Notes: generated from the letters alone by a model not told the origin. A stretch of 64,000 nt of DNA from Pseudomonas hefeiensis (GCF_030687835.1 NZ_CP117449.1:3720001-3784000), one strand, 5' to 3'. Counted from the stretch's first letter, positions 38,025 to 47,227 are shown. Numbers and translations are program-made.

Positions 38025-38480
38025 ATGAATGCCGCCACTCATCAATTGAGCTTTGCCCCCGGCAACTATGTCACCGCGTCAGCGTTCTCAACCAATGGCA
38101 AAGAGTTCCCCGAGTTTGTCGCCACCTCTCGGCTCATCGAAAAGAAAAAGGCGGGTATCACGCGCACGGAAGCCGTGGTGATTACCGCCATTGATCGGGA
38201 GGAAAAAAAGACGAGGGCGACAGTCACATCGACTCGCGAACTCACTATCAGTATTCCGGCAAACTTCGAGCCGGGTAGTTATGAGTTGAAAACACGGGAT
38301 GATGTGAGCTTCAGCTTCAAGGCGTCCACCACTATTTACGAAGGTATTTCCGGTAGCATCGAATTGATACCAACCTCTGAGGGGAACGTAAGGGGCAACT
38401 TCAATGTTGATCTCGAACTGCCGGAGGCCGATGGACAAACCATACTGCTTAAAGGCCAGTTCCAGGTGCGCAAGGCTTGA
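38025..38480 (+). CDS. Hypothetical beta-rich protein
   Basis: 151-aa protein that I do not recognise. No signal peptide, membrane helix or cysteine is present. The sequence is rich in Thr, Ser, Val and charged residues, with alternating strand-like segments (ELTISIPANFEPGSYELKTR, GNFNVDLELPEADGQTILLK), consistent with a small beta-sandwich. The ATG at 38025 follows CGGAGA by 8 bases; an earlier in-frame start at 37980 lacks a ribosome binding site. It is preceded by the palindromic element at 37904 and followed by a strong bidirectional terminator, so it forms its own unit next to the autotransporter gene. Confidence 0.65.
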   Translation: MNAATHQLSFAPGNYVTASAFSTNGKEFPEFVATSRLIEKKKAGITRTEAVVITAIDREEKKTRATVTSTRELTISIPANFEPGSYELKTRDDVSFSFKASTTIYEGISGSIELIPTSEGNVRGNFNVDLELPEADGQTILLKGQFQVRKA

Positions 38481-38503
38481 TAGTTCGCTGCCAGCACACA
38501 GCA

Positions 38504-38531
38504 AAAAGGGAAGCCGAAGCTTCCCTTTTTA
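38504..38531. terminator. Bidirectional terminator between the 151-aa gene and the autotransporter
   Basis: AAAAAGGGAAGC and its complement surround CGAA; on either strand the stem ends in a five-T run, and the minus strand has a UUCG loop. It can end both convergent transcripts. Confidence 0.85.
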
Positions 38532-38537
38532 CGTTAC

Positions 38538-40994
38538 TCAGAATGTGTAGTGGGCACCCAGATTGAATCCGATGTCCTTGGTCACATTGTCACCTTTGCT
38601 GGTGTCGAGTTCGGCATGAACCTGCCAGCGATCATTCAGTGTCCATGAGGCCCCTGCAGCCACTTCGAACCGGGTACCGGACAAGTCGTTATTGAACTTG
38701 TTGTTGTTGACTCGAACTTCGTTGTGCTTGGCAAATTCCTGGACCACCGCGGTGCGAATATGCGGTTGCAGTACGCTGCCATCGTCCAGGGTCATACCCC
38801 GCCCCAGTGTCACACCCACTTTGCCAAGCATCGACCGCGTGGTGTCGGCGTCAGCCTTCAAACCATTATCGAGGCTGAAATCCTTGCCCTGCACTGTCGC
38901 CACCTGCCACTGGGTAAACGGCTCCACGTAGTAGCCATCCTTGATATCGATGTGTTTACCAAACTCCACTGACGCACTGGCCCCCAGGTTGTTGTAGCCG
39001 CCCTTGGTCCTGGTGCCATCGCTCATCGTGACCTTGGCATCGTTACGGAAATGGTTGAGCTTGGCGACGGTATCCAGGTAGTAACCGCTATCACCCAGCC
39101 AGGTGCCGTACATACCCAGGGAGGTGCTGTCGATTTCTCCCGAACTGCCACGGCTTAAATCGAGGTTCGACTTGCTGTAACCGGCGAATACACCCAGCAA
39201 CACACGTTCGCCGGCGATCTGCACCGGGGTATCGACCCCCAGGGAGATGCCGTGTTGATTCTGGCTGTAGCCGTTGCCGTAAGCGTTGGTGGTGACGCTG
39301 TATCGATTGCCGAACGAACGAATCCAGCCACCCGTCTGTCCGCCATTGACCCGCAGATCGCCCATACGGGTGTTCAACAGCGCCATCTCGCCATAAATCA
39401 CCGTGGGCGCGGTGCCGAAGATGGCCATGACCGAACGGGTCGGCGTGCTGACCTCATCCTTATCGGGTTGCAGATACCAGTCATCTCCATTCTTCACCAA
39501 CCGGTAGGTATAAGCGCCGACATCCACGCGATCATTGACCAGATCGTACTGGGCACCTGAGGCGACACTCTGCACCACCTTGATCGAGTCATCATTGACC
39601 GGATCAAGACCGGTGCTGGCGACCAACACTTGATGATTGCCGGTAGCGCTGCCAGTGATGTTCAGAAGGTCACTGATGCCCTGATTGAAGTCGGTGCCTA
39701 TTTCGAACCTGCCATTACCCGCCAGATTGGCCACGTCCAGTTGGAAATATTGCTGATCACTCCCCAACCGAACGGTCCCGCCAGCGCTGAGCGTAAGATT
39801 GCTCACCGACTGGCTCTCGGTCATCTGCCACAACGCCTGATTGTTGATGGCGAAATTGGATACACCGTTCACCTGGCCGGTCAGGCTGGCGCCATTATCC
39901 AACGTCAGATTGGAAACGCTGTCGGCAGCGCCCGTTACATCACCGACCATTACGCTGCGGTTGTTGATCGAGACATTGGCGACATCTTGCAAGTTGCCGG
40001 TGAGCGTAGAGGCGTTGTTGATCACCACGTTCGAGGCGCCCAGCACGTTGCCCGTCATATGCGCCTGATTGTTGAGGGTCGCGTTGGTGACATTCTGCAG
40101 ATCACCGGTCAACGACGCCGCGTTCTGCAGGATGACATTACCCGAACCACCCTCGTCCACTACGATATTTCCCGTCAATGCGCTGTTATCGACGAGTAAA
40201 TCAGCCGCGGCACCGGTACGCACTTCCAGCAACGTACCGTTCCCGCCGATCAGGGTTGAACCGTTGCGGACCTCAATGTCGGCCACGCCTGGGATACTGA
40301 CCGGACTGTAGCCGACGACAATCGCCGAACCGCTTTGACCTTCTACCCGGGTACTGTCGAGCACGATCGACGACCGGATGACCGTTGATGCATTGGAATC
40401 GGTGCCCACGATCAGCCCGTTCAGGCCACCCGTGATCGTGCTGCCGCTGGCGGACAATACTCCTTCATGCAGACGTATCCCGAAACTGTTGGCACCGGTG
40501 CCCTCCACCGTGGAGTTCTGAACGCTCAGGTCGCTGAAACGGTTGCCGGCGAGCCCTCCCACCAAACCTCGGACCACACTGTTGTTACCCAAGGTGACCT
40601 GCGAGCCGCCGGTACTGGCAATATTGCGCGCGGCCAATATGCCAATTCCCGTAGCGCTGGTAACCGTGGAGTTATTCAACGTAGCGCTGGCATTAGTCAG
40701 CGCAATACCCTGCACGCCATTCACGCCGTCAGAGGTGACCATGGAATTGCTCAGGTTAACCGTGGCACCCGCAACGCCGGAGATGCCAAAGGTCGAGGCC
40801 CCCGAGCCTGTTAACGTTGCGCCGGCTCCAACGACCCAGGTTTCCACCGGGGTATTAACGTCGATAGCCTGACTTTGCCCAGCAGGAACAGTGCCAGCCT
40901 CGGCCAGCGATGGATTGATCAGCAGCGGCATGAACAACAAGGCCGATATGCTGGTAGCTGTTTTGCGATAGGAAAATACAGACTTAGACGACAT
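38538..40994 (-). CDS. Autotransporter (type Va secretion, pertactin-like)
   Basis: 818-aa secreted surface protein. A signal peptide ends near residue 33 (LINPSLAEA). The passenger (about 34-530) is a Gly/Asn/Ser/Thr-rich beta-helix with degenerate repeats of the form ASLTGDLQNVTNATLNN, ...TGNVLGASNVVINN, ...TGNLQDVANVSINN. The C-terminal about 275 residues form the outer-membrane barrel, starting around MALLNTRMGDLRVNGGQTGG and ending in LGAHYTF with the terminal Phe required for insertion. No protease motif is seen; adhesion or aggregation is the likely role. Its upstream region and the next gene on the same strand are unusually A+T-rich. Confidence 0.9.
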   Translation of the reverse strand: MSSKSVFSYRKTATSISALLFMPLLINPSLAEAGTVPAGQSQAIDVNTPVETWVVGAGATLTGSGASTFGISGVAGATVNLSNSMVTSDGVNGVQGIALTNASATLNNSTVTSATGIGILAARNIASTGGSQVTLGNNSVVRGLVGGLAGNRFSDLSVQNSTVEGTGANSFGIRLHEGVLSASGSTITGGLNGLIVGTDSNASTVIRSSIVLDSTRVEGQSGSAIVVGYSPVSIPGVADIEVRNGSTLIGGNGTLLEVRTGAAADLLVDNSALTGNIVVDEGGSGNVILQNAASLTGDLQNVTNATLNNQAHMTGNVLGASNVVINNASTLTGNLQDVANVSINNRSVMVGDVTGAADSVSNLTLDNGASLTGQVNGVSNFAINNQALWQMTESQSVSNLTLSAGGTVRLGSDQQYFQLDVANLAGNGRFEIGTDFNQGISDLLNITGSATGNHQVLVASTGLDPVNDDSIKVVQSVASGAQYDLVNDRVDVGAYTYRLVKNGDDWYLQPDKDEVSTPTRSVMAIFGTAPTVIYGEMALLNTRMGDLRVNGGQTGGWIRSFGNRYSVTTNAYGNGYSQNQHGISLGVDTPVQIAGERVLLGVFAGYSKSNLDLSRGSSGEIDSTSLGMYGTWLGDSGYYLDTVAKLNHFRNDAKVTMSDGTRTKGGYNNLGASASVEFGKHIDIKDGYYVEPFTQWQVATVQGKDFSLDNGLKADADTTRSMLGKVGVTLGRGMTLDDGSVLQPHIRTAVVQEFAKHNEVRVNNNKFNNDLSGTRFEVAAGASWTLNDRWQVHAELDTSKGDNVTKDIGFNLGAHYTF

Positions 40995-41263
40995 ATTAAT
41001 GAGTCCTACTCGATTACATTCCGTCAGGAACGAATATCCGACTCAATGAGCGTGAGCCGGAATAAAAAACGGTCGCCAGACTAGTGCTTATCTATTCATC
41101 GCTATGTAGGATAAATCCGTATATGCGTACGACTTTTCCCGTTTCAATGTGGGAGTTCTATATCTGAATCTATGGAGCCTCGTTTCAACAGTTAAAGACG
41201 ACAACCACCGTCGCCCTTAACTGTTTATATTTGAAACACTATCAATTTTTATTGGAAACCCTA
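40995..41263. other. A+T-rich spacer upstream of the autotransporter gene
   Basis: No gene. It must hold the autotransporter promoter (minus strand) and the end of the 1010-aa gene's transcript. A hairpin at 41189-41223 is listed separately. Base composition is clearly lower in G+C than the flanking operons. Confidence 0.5.
41189..41223 (-). terminator. Hairpin after the 1010-aa protein gene
   Basis: On the minus strand CAGTTAAGGGCGAC pairs with GTCGTCTTTAACTG over 14 bp, including two G-U pairs, with a 7-base loop. On the plus strand the same positions give two mismatches, so the structure favours minus-strand RNA, matching the gene that ends at 41264. There is no T-run. Confidence 0.45.
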
Positions 41264-44200
41264 TCAGGGGACCTCGGGACGTTCCTGTTCGCAATACACC
41301 AGGCTGGAGTTCAAGAGGGACACGCCGATGGTGGCCGCTGATTCGATACCATTGACCGTGTAGGCGATACGTGCGTATCGAGCGGGGGGGCGTTGCCCTG
41401 CTCCAGGGCTCGGCAACTGGATCTCGCGGATTTTGGCGTAGTCATTCAGCCTGAACTCCAAGTCTCCGGTCGGCGGCATGGGCGCCGAATCCGTAATGCG
41501 AGTATTGGGAATGACCGGGGCACCCACTGCGTTGGTTTCGCGCCCTTCGAATACCAATGCCACCGTGGCACCCGATGGAATATTGGGGTCGCGCCGGATG
41601 CGGATTCGCAGATTGCGCGGCATATAGGGAGGCATAGGGCCATCAGGCACCACCGGGTGGTTGAGACTCGGGCAATTAATCATGCTAACGATTCGTTCCG
41701 GCACGGACGAACCGCTTGCAGCTGTGTACGCCGAGACGACAACTTGTGGGGCGGGCAAGTTGATGACGATAGCCGTTACATCGACTTTGGTCGTTGGCGT
41801 CTGTTTCATCACGTTGGCGCTGCCAGGGTATTCAATGGTGATGTAGGCCTCACGGGCGTCACCACCTGCACTCGTGCCGTTACCCTCAGCCAGAATTGTT
41901 TCCCAAGGCAATTGTGTCGTGATTGTCGTATCACCTACCCGGACAGGCACTGGGCCGCCAACCTGCTTGTCTTGATAGTAGAACTTGACGATTTCACGGC
42001 CAGTGATGGGCCGACTGGCATCAACCCAAACGGGCCAGTTCATGGCCGCGCCCATACCTGCCTGATCAGGCCCCAGGGTGTTGGGAGGGGGGGGAGTGGT
42101 GCCTACGCCTTGAACCACTACCGGATCCATGTTGGGGTTATCCGGACTCGGCAGATTGGGGTTTTCCGGTCCGGCATAGGAAAAGTCGATGATCGCGAAT
42201 TGCATGGGCGTCGAAATCGGATTGGGACTAATGGTAGAGCGTTCCAATTCATACCAGTACTCGATCTCGGTTTCGTCGGCTTTATTCTCGTCCCCGAAGA
42301 ACGGGGCCAACGTTGCGTAGTCCAGGTTGAACTCCAATGTCCCAGGCGTAGGGGGATTCGGTATGCTTTGTTCTGGCAACGCGGTTGGCCCGCTTTCGCT
42401 TGAATAGATGTAGGGAATGATTCGATCACCGCCAAGGGCGTTAAGTGGATGGTCGATTTCCATAATCGCTCGGGTGCCTGGAGGCGCCACCGTCGAGAAA
42501 GAAATAGGCACGCCACCATCGGTGACCGGGATCCTTGGCACACTGAGAATCGGTGCCGGAGCCTTGACCCGCGTGAACAACAAGGTAATGGGCGCGTTGT
42601 TACTGATATTGCCCGGTAAATCAATGAGGTTGTAGGAATAAAAGTAAGTCCCTTCGTCCAGCCCATCCAAAAAAGTGCGCGGAATGTTGATGATCCCAGT
42701 GCCAGGCAGAGGGCCGCTAAATGCCGGAGTTTCAGCCTGCATTAAGCTGAACGTCGTTGCCGTCGAGATATAGAAATTGACCTCATCGTTAAGCGCCTCG
42801 AACTTTGTATAGGCGTGGGGAATGGTGAGGTCCAACCCATTGGCATTGACGGGGTCACTCAGCCACGCGTCGTCAATGGTGTCGGGAAACGTACCGCCCA
42901 GCGTTAATGATTCAGGCCGCGCCCCGGTACCATTACCAGTGCCTGGCTGGCGTTGGTAGGGTGCTGTCAAATCAACCAGAACGTCGGTATAGGGGTCCGA
43001 TGTGTCTTTGTTACCGTCATCGTCCTCCAGAACAAACGCCATTTCGTACGCGGCGTAATCACCCGCGCTATCGAATACATCGACCAGACGATCAACCGCT
43101 ACATCAAACTCTATCGGGAACGTCCAGACACCTGTTGGCTCATCGGCTCTTTCTTTTACTGCGACTATATAGGTGAAATCGTAAGGGTCGGGGTCGGGGT
43201 TTGCACCTTGTGGAAATAAATGAAGTGTTATCCTTGCCCCCCCTTTGACTTTATCGTCGATGTCCGCAAGTTCCACTTTAATGCGCTGGTCTACCTTGAG
43301 CTGTTGATAGGTGAGCCGGCCATCCGCCAATTGACCGACAACCACGGGAGATTCGGCAAATATGCCACCTGACCTGACGTTCATGTTCATGTTCATAAAC
43401 TCCGTCGATGAATGATTGATTGAATTGCCAACGCCATGAAACGCAGAGGCGCTCCCGATGCCTGAACCCGCCACGCTACCTGGGCCGCAGGGGAGCGCCT
43501 CGCCCGGGATGATTCGATCGATCTTCACCAGCCCAGGGGGGGATTTGCCTAATGGGCCGCTGTTTCGATACAGCGTGTAACTGGCCAAAGCCGATGCATT
43601 GCGTTCCATCGGCTTTATGTACTGTTCATATTTATCGCTACCCAAGACGAAATCGAATCCCTGGGCGGACGTGGCCTCTTCCTGGGTCAATAACTTAGTC
43701 AGTCGCAGCGCTGTACCACCGATCGGGCCTAGACCATTGAGAGAGGTAAAGCCCTCCCAATTCAGGATGCATTCATCATCCTTGGCGAACCGTCCGGGTT
43801 GGGCGGGCACATGAACTAATACGCTTTCCCATAACTTCGGCTGCGAAGAGCAATTGAGATAGCCCCATAACGTAGCGCTGGGAAACTCTGGTTCGGCCAG
43901 ATTCACAGGGGTAGGACGCTTGACAATGAACACTTGCGGGGACGATGTATCCTCGTTCTCATCATCTCCAGCCGTCACCCGATAACGCAGGCGAATATCT
44001 CCCTCTGCCTGCAGGTATTGCGCCGGCAATAAAACAAAATCCGGAAAGACCACCTCCACGGGAAACAAGTTGCTGTAGAACCGTATTTCAATCGGCGAAC
44101 CCGGCGGCACCACCCAGACTTCCAGCAAGTCACTTTTACCGGGTGTTTGGGACGGCGCCTCCCACGCTGGAATGAATAGTTTCGCGCCCACGGTGGACGC

Positions 44201-44296
44201 TTCGGGCGGAAGCACGTTATCGGCGCCGACCCCTTCAATACTCAAAGGTCTTGCCAGGACACCGGTATTTCTTCCACTTTTGGTTGATGAAGACAT
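41264..44296 (-). CDS. Large multidomain protein of unknown function with a duplicated domain
   Basis: 1010-aa protein, predicted mostly beta, which I cannot assign. There is no signal peptide or membrane helix. A unit around Cys149 (WGYLNCSSQPKLW, VHVPAQPGRFAKDDECILNW, ending ASYTLYRN near 245) reappears in diverged form around Cys875 (MINCPSLNHPV, RDPNIPSGATVALVFEGR, ending RIAYTVNG near 983). Between them lie a Gly/Ser/Asn/Met linker (about 271-312) and several Ig-like strand-rich segments with Pro/Asp-rich turns. GGAG 7 bases before the ATG supports the start. It is next to an autotransporter on the same strand, and a CTGTCAGATCTGACAG palindrome lies 70 bases upstream. Confidence 0.75.
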   Translation of the reverse strand: MSSSTKSGRNTGVLARPLSIEGVGADNVLPPEASTVGAKLFIPAWEAPSQTPGKSDLLEVWVVPPGSPIEIRFYSNLFPVEVVFPDFVLLPAQYLQAEGDIRLRYRVTAGDDENEDTSSPQVFIVKRPTPVNLAEPEFPSATLWGYLNCSSQPKLWESVLVHVPAQPGRFAKDDECILNWEGFTSLNGLGPIGGTALRLTKLLTQEEATSAQGFDFVLGSDKYEQYIKPMERNASALASYTLYRNSGPLGKSPPGLVKIDRIIPGEALPCGPGSVAGSGIGSASAFHGVGNSINHSSTEFMNMNMNVRSGGIFAESPVVVGQLADGRLTYQQLKVDQRIKVELADIDDKVKGGARITLHLFPQGANPDPDPYDFTYIVAVKERADEPTGVWTFPIEFDVAVDRLVDVFDSAGDYAAYEMAFVLEDDDGNKDTSDPYTDVLVDLTAPYQRQPGTGNGTGARPESLTLGGTFPDTIDDAWLSDPVNANGLDLTIPHAYTKFEALNDEVNFYISTATTFSLMQAETPAFSGPLPGTGIINIPRTFLDGLDEGTYFYSYNLIDLPGNISNNAPITLLFTRVKAPAPILSVPRIPVTDGGVPISFSTVAPPGTRAIMEIDHPLNALGGDRIIPYIYSSESGPTALPEQSIPNPPTPGTLEFNLDYATLAPFFGDENKADETEIEYWYELERSTISPNPISTPMQFAIIDFSYAGPENPNLPSPDNPNMDPVVVQGVGTTPPPPNTLGPDQAGMGAAMNWPVWVDASRPITGREIVKFYYQDKQVGGPVPVRVGDTTITTQLPWETILAEGNGTSAGGDAREAYITIEYPGSANVMKQTPTTKVDVTAIVINLPAPQVVVSAYTAASGSSVPERIVSMINCPSLNHPVVPDGPMPPYMPRNLRIRIRRDPNIPSGATVALVFEGRETNAVGAPVIPNTRITDSAPMPPTGDLEFRLNDYAKIREIQLPSPGAGQRPPARYARIAYTVNGIESAATIGVSLLNSSLVYCEQERPEVP

Positions 44297-44365
44297 TCAC
44301 AATTCTCCAAAGCCAGGATTCATCTGGCCTGGAGAAATTAGATGCGGATTTGCCGGTGACGCCTA

Positions 44366-44381
44366 CTGTCAGATCTGACAG
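44366..44381. promoter_or_regulatory. Perfect 16-bp palindrome upstream of the 1010-aa protein gene
   Basis: CTGTCAGATCTGACAG lies 70-85 bases before the start codon. It shares CTGTCA-N4-TGACAG with the site at 37912-37927. It also fits the loose LexA frame CTGT-N8-ACAG, although the centre is not A+T-rich as in normal SOS boxes. Confidence 0.5.
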
Positions 44382-44438
44382 GTCTGACCGCCGTTCGTCG
44401 GACTGATCACCTCGGCCGCCTTTTACCAGAGAGGACAA

Positions 44439-45626
44439 TCAAGTTGGCGATTGCTCCAGTGTTTGCGCCGCGCAACGGCTGATCCGTTGGCAGGCCTCCT
44501 TGAGGTGTGGCTGGCCAAGCACCAGGCCAATCCGTATATGCCCCGCCGCGCTCGCCCCGAACGCCTCGCCGGCCAGCACCGCCACGCCATAGCCGTCCAG
44601 CAGCCGTTCGGCGAAGGCCTGGGCGCCGAGGCCGGTCTGGCGCACGTCGACCATCACGAACATGCCGCCATCAGGCCGCACCGGCTTGAGGCCGGGACAG
44701 TCACCAAGCATGGCGCACACCAGATCCCGACGCTGGCGATACTCCTCGTGCATCTGCGCCACCTCAGGCAAGTCCTGCTCCAGCGCAACCTGGGCCGCCC
44801 GCTGGACGAAATCCGGCAGGCCGAACAGCATGCACAGCGACAGGTTCGCCAGATGCTCGGCGAGCGGTTCAGGGCCAACGACCCAGCCGATGCGCCATCC
44901 GGTCATGGCGTGGGATTTGGACAGGCTGTTGATCGTCGCGGTGCGCTCAGCCATGCCCGGGAGGCTGGCCGGGCTGATGTGTTCGCCTTCGTACAGCAGG
45001 TCGCTGTAGACCTCGTCGCTGATCAGCCACACGTCATGCTCGATGCACAACTGCGCCAACCCTTGCCAGGTGGACAGCGGCAGGCTGGCGCCGGAAGGAT
45101 TGTTGGGGCTGTTGAGCAGCATCGCCCGGGTACGGGGGGTAATCAGCCGGGCGACGTCGGCCGGGTCAACCCGAAAAGCGTTTTCCGGGCGCACCGCCAC
45201 CGGCAGTACTTTCGCCCCACAGGCACCAAACACGGCTTCGTAGGTGACATACATCGGTTCGGCGATGATCACTTCATCACCGGGGTTGAGCAGACATTGC
45301 GCGACCGCATAGACCCCACACTGTGCCCCCGGCAACACGATGACATGCTCGGCACCTACCGGCTGGCCACAACGCTGGCGATGGCGCCGGGCAATGCTGG
45401 TGCGCAAGGTGTGCAAGCCACGCACGTCCGAATAATGCGTGTCGCCGGCCCGCAGGCTGGTCACAGCGGCGTCGATGATGGCGCGTGGGGTGTCGAAATC
45501 CGGGTCGCCCACCGATAACAGCAATACATCCATGCCCTGCTCGCGCATGGCCAGCGCCCGGTCGTGGATCTGCCATGCGGCGGCGCCGTCGCCGGTGATG
45601 CGGCGGGTCAAGTCTGAAAAGCGCAT
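44439..45626 (-). CDS. aruH: Arginine:pyruvate transaminase
   Basis: 395-aa PLP-dependent class I/II aminotransferase. Across most of its length it reads like P. aeruginosa AruH, the enzyme that transaminates L-arginine with pyruvate to 2-ketoarginine. Matching segments are GDGAAAW, LLLSVGDPDFDTP, GAQCGVYAVAQCLLNPGDEVI and AEPMYVTYEAVFGACGAKV; the PLP lysine is Lys237 in SLSKSHAMTGWRIG. AGGAG lies 8 bases before the ATG. The usual pathway partner AruI (2-ketoarginine decarboxylase) is not adjacent here, so arginine specificity should be treated as probable rather than proven. Confidence 0.8.
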   Translation of the reverse strand: MRFSDLTRRITGDGAAAWQIHDRALAMREQGMDVLLLSVGDPDFDTPRAIIDAAVTSLRAGDTHYSDVRGLHTLRTSIARRHRQRCGQPVGAEHVIVLPGAQCGVYAVAQCLLNPGDEVIIAEPMYVTYEAVFGACGAKVLPVAVRPENAFRVDPADVARLITPRTRAMLLNSPNNPSGASLPLSTWQGLAQLCIEHDVWLISDEVYSDLLYEGEHISPASLPGMAERTATINSLSKSHAMTGWRIGWVVGPEPLAEHLANLSLCMLFGLPDFVQRAAQVALEQDLPEVAQMHEEYRQRRDLVCAMLGDCPGLKPVRPDGGMFVMVDVRQTGLGAQAFAERLLDGYGVAVLAGEAFGASAAGHIRIGLVLGQPHLKEACQRISRCAAQTLEQSPT

Positions 45627-45680
45627 GTGCCACTCCTGTTTGCGCGAGGTCCAGCCTCAACCCTATCTCAAATTCAACCC

Positions 45681-45768
45681 CGTGGGAGCAAAGCTTGCTC
45701 GCGATACAGGCGCAGCGGTCTCCCAGGAATCGAGTCGCCCCTTTCGCGGGCAAGCCTTGCTCCCACAG
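45681..45768. repeat. REPIN between the aruH and glycerate kinase genes
   Basis: Arms at 45681-45704 and 45742-45768 of mixed subtypes (GCTTGCTCGCG and GCGGGCAAGCC) in imperfect inverted orientation. It ends 3 bases before the kinase stop codon. Confidence 0.85.
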
Positions 45769-45770
45769 GT

Positions 45771-46907
45771 CTATCGGGCGGCCACTCGCCAAAGCCGGGC
45801 GATGTCCCGGGCTCGTTCACTCAGCAGACGTGGCGCATCGGCACAGGCCTCTTGCAGGGTCATCGGCCCGCTCACCAAGGCAAAGGCTGCTTCGATGCCG
45901 TGCTCATACAGTGCCTGATAACCCTCCCCCAGCGTGCCGGCGATGACCATCACCGGTACGCCATGCTGGCGGGCGATGCGGGCCACGCCAAAGGGCGTCT
46001 TGCCGCGCAAGGTCTGGGCGTCGAAACGGCCTTCGCCGGTGATCACCAGGTCGGCGCCGTTGATCGCCTCGGCCAACCCGGTCAACTGGGCGACGACGTC
46101 CACGCCCGTGCGAAATTGCGCGCCCAGGAACGCCTTGGCGGCGAACCCCAGTCCTCCGGCGGCGCCGCTGCCCGGTTCGTCGCGTACATCCTTGTTCAAC
46201 ACCTGGGCGCAGTGTCCGGCGAAATGCCCCAGGGCCTGGTCCAGTTGCTGTACCTGCTGAGGGGATGCACCCTTCTGCGGGCCGAAAATCGCGGAAGCCC
46301 CGTGAGGGCCGCACAGCGGGTTATCGACATCGGCGGCGATCTCGAAACTCACCTGGGCCAGGCGCGGGTCCATCTTGCTCAAGTCGATACGCGCCAGTTC
46401 CGCCAGGGCCAGGCCGCCGGGTGGGAGTGGCCGGTTGTGTTCATCCAACAGCGCCACGCCCAGGGCCTGCATCGCACCGGCACCGCCGTCGTTGGTGGCG
46501 CTGCCGCCGATGGCCAGGATCACTCGCCCGGCACCCTCATCCAGGGCGGCGCGAATCAGTTCGCCGGTGCCGTAGGTGCTGCTCGAGCAGGCATCGCGTT
46601 GCCCTGGAGGTACCAATTGCAAGCCGCTGGCCTCGGCCATTTCAATGATCGCGGTGCGGCTGTCGGGCAACCAGCCCCAACGCGCCTCGACGATGGTGCC
46701 CAGCGGACCGCTCACCCGATTGCGGCGCCACTCACCATTGCACGCCGCCAGCACCGACTCCACCGTGCCCTCCCCGCCGTCGGCCATCGGGCACTTGATC
46801 AACTGTGCATCCGGCCAGACCTGGGCCAGGCCCTGAGCGACGGCATCCGCCACGCCCTGGGCGCTCAGGCTGTCCTTGAACGAGTCGGGGGCGATGACTA
46901 TTTTCAT
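45771..46907 (-). CDS. Glycerate kinase
   Basis: 378-aa type II (GarK/GlxK) kinase that phosphorylates D-glycerate, ending glyoxylate, glucarate or galactarate breakdown. It starts KIVIAPDSFKDSLSA and has CPMADGGEGT, AIGGSATNDGGAGAMQALGV, DVDNPLCGPHGASAIFGPQKG and TGEGRFDAQTLRGKTPFGVA, all family hallmarks. CCGGAGAATAAGT before the ATG at 46907 fixes the start; an upstream in-frame ATG is not needed. It stands between REPINs. Confidence 0.93.
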   Translation of the reverse strand: MKIVIAPDSFKDSLSAQGVADAVAQGLAQVWPDAQLIKCPMADGGEGTVESVLAACNGEWRRNRVSGPLGTIVEARWGWLPDSRTAIIEMAEASGLQLVPPGQRDACSSSTYGTGELIRAALDEGAGRVILAIGGSATNDGGAGAMQALGVALLDEHNRPLPPGGLALAELARIDLSKMDPRLAQVSFEIAADVDNPLCGPHGASAIFGPQKGASPQQVQQLDQALGHFAGHCAQVLNKDVRDEPGSGAAGGLGFAAKAFLGAQFRTGVDVVAQLTGLAEAINGADLVITGEGRFDAQTLRGKTPFGVARIARQHGVPVMVIAGTLGEGYQALYEHGIEAAFALVSGPMTLQEACADAPRLLSERARDIARLWRVAAR

Positions 46908-46991
46908 ACTTATTCTCCGGTTCCAGTGCACAGTTGTTCAAGTTCACGCAATCGGATTGCCATCGACATGGTTGTCGAGGCTGATGGCCTC

Positions 46992-47080
46992 ATCGCGAGC
47001 AGGCTCGCTCCCACAGGGATCTGGGTTAGCTGAAACCTATGGCCCAGGCAGATCAGTGTGGGAGCGAGCCTGCTCGCGAT
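46992..47080. repeat. REPIN upstream of the glycerate kinase gene
   Basis: 24-base perfect arms at 46992-47015 and 47057-47080, subtype GTGGGAGCGAGCCTGCTCG, between divergent genes. Confidence 0.92.
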
Positions 47081-47227
47081 AGCGGTCTGCCTGTCAAATC
47101 CCAATCGCGTGCGTGGGTTGTTGTCGGGAGTGTAAGGGGTCGAGCGCGGCCTGCGATCTTTTCGTTTGCCACGCCCGGTTGTTCTAGGGTTTGATTGGAC
47201 CTTTCCCACCGATAAAAGGACCTTGTC

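Noticed and set aside
44366..44381. Palindrome considered as a LexA (SOS) box
   Set aside because: It fits CTGT-N8-ACAG, but the centre CAGATCTG lacks the A+T-rich core of real LexA sites and the downstream gene is not an SOS gene, so it was not annotated as such.
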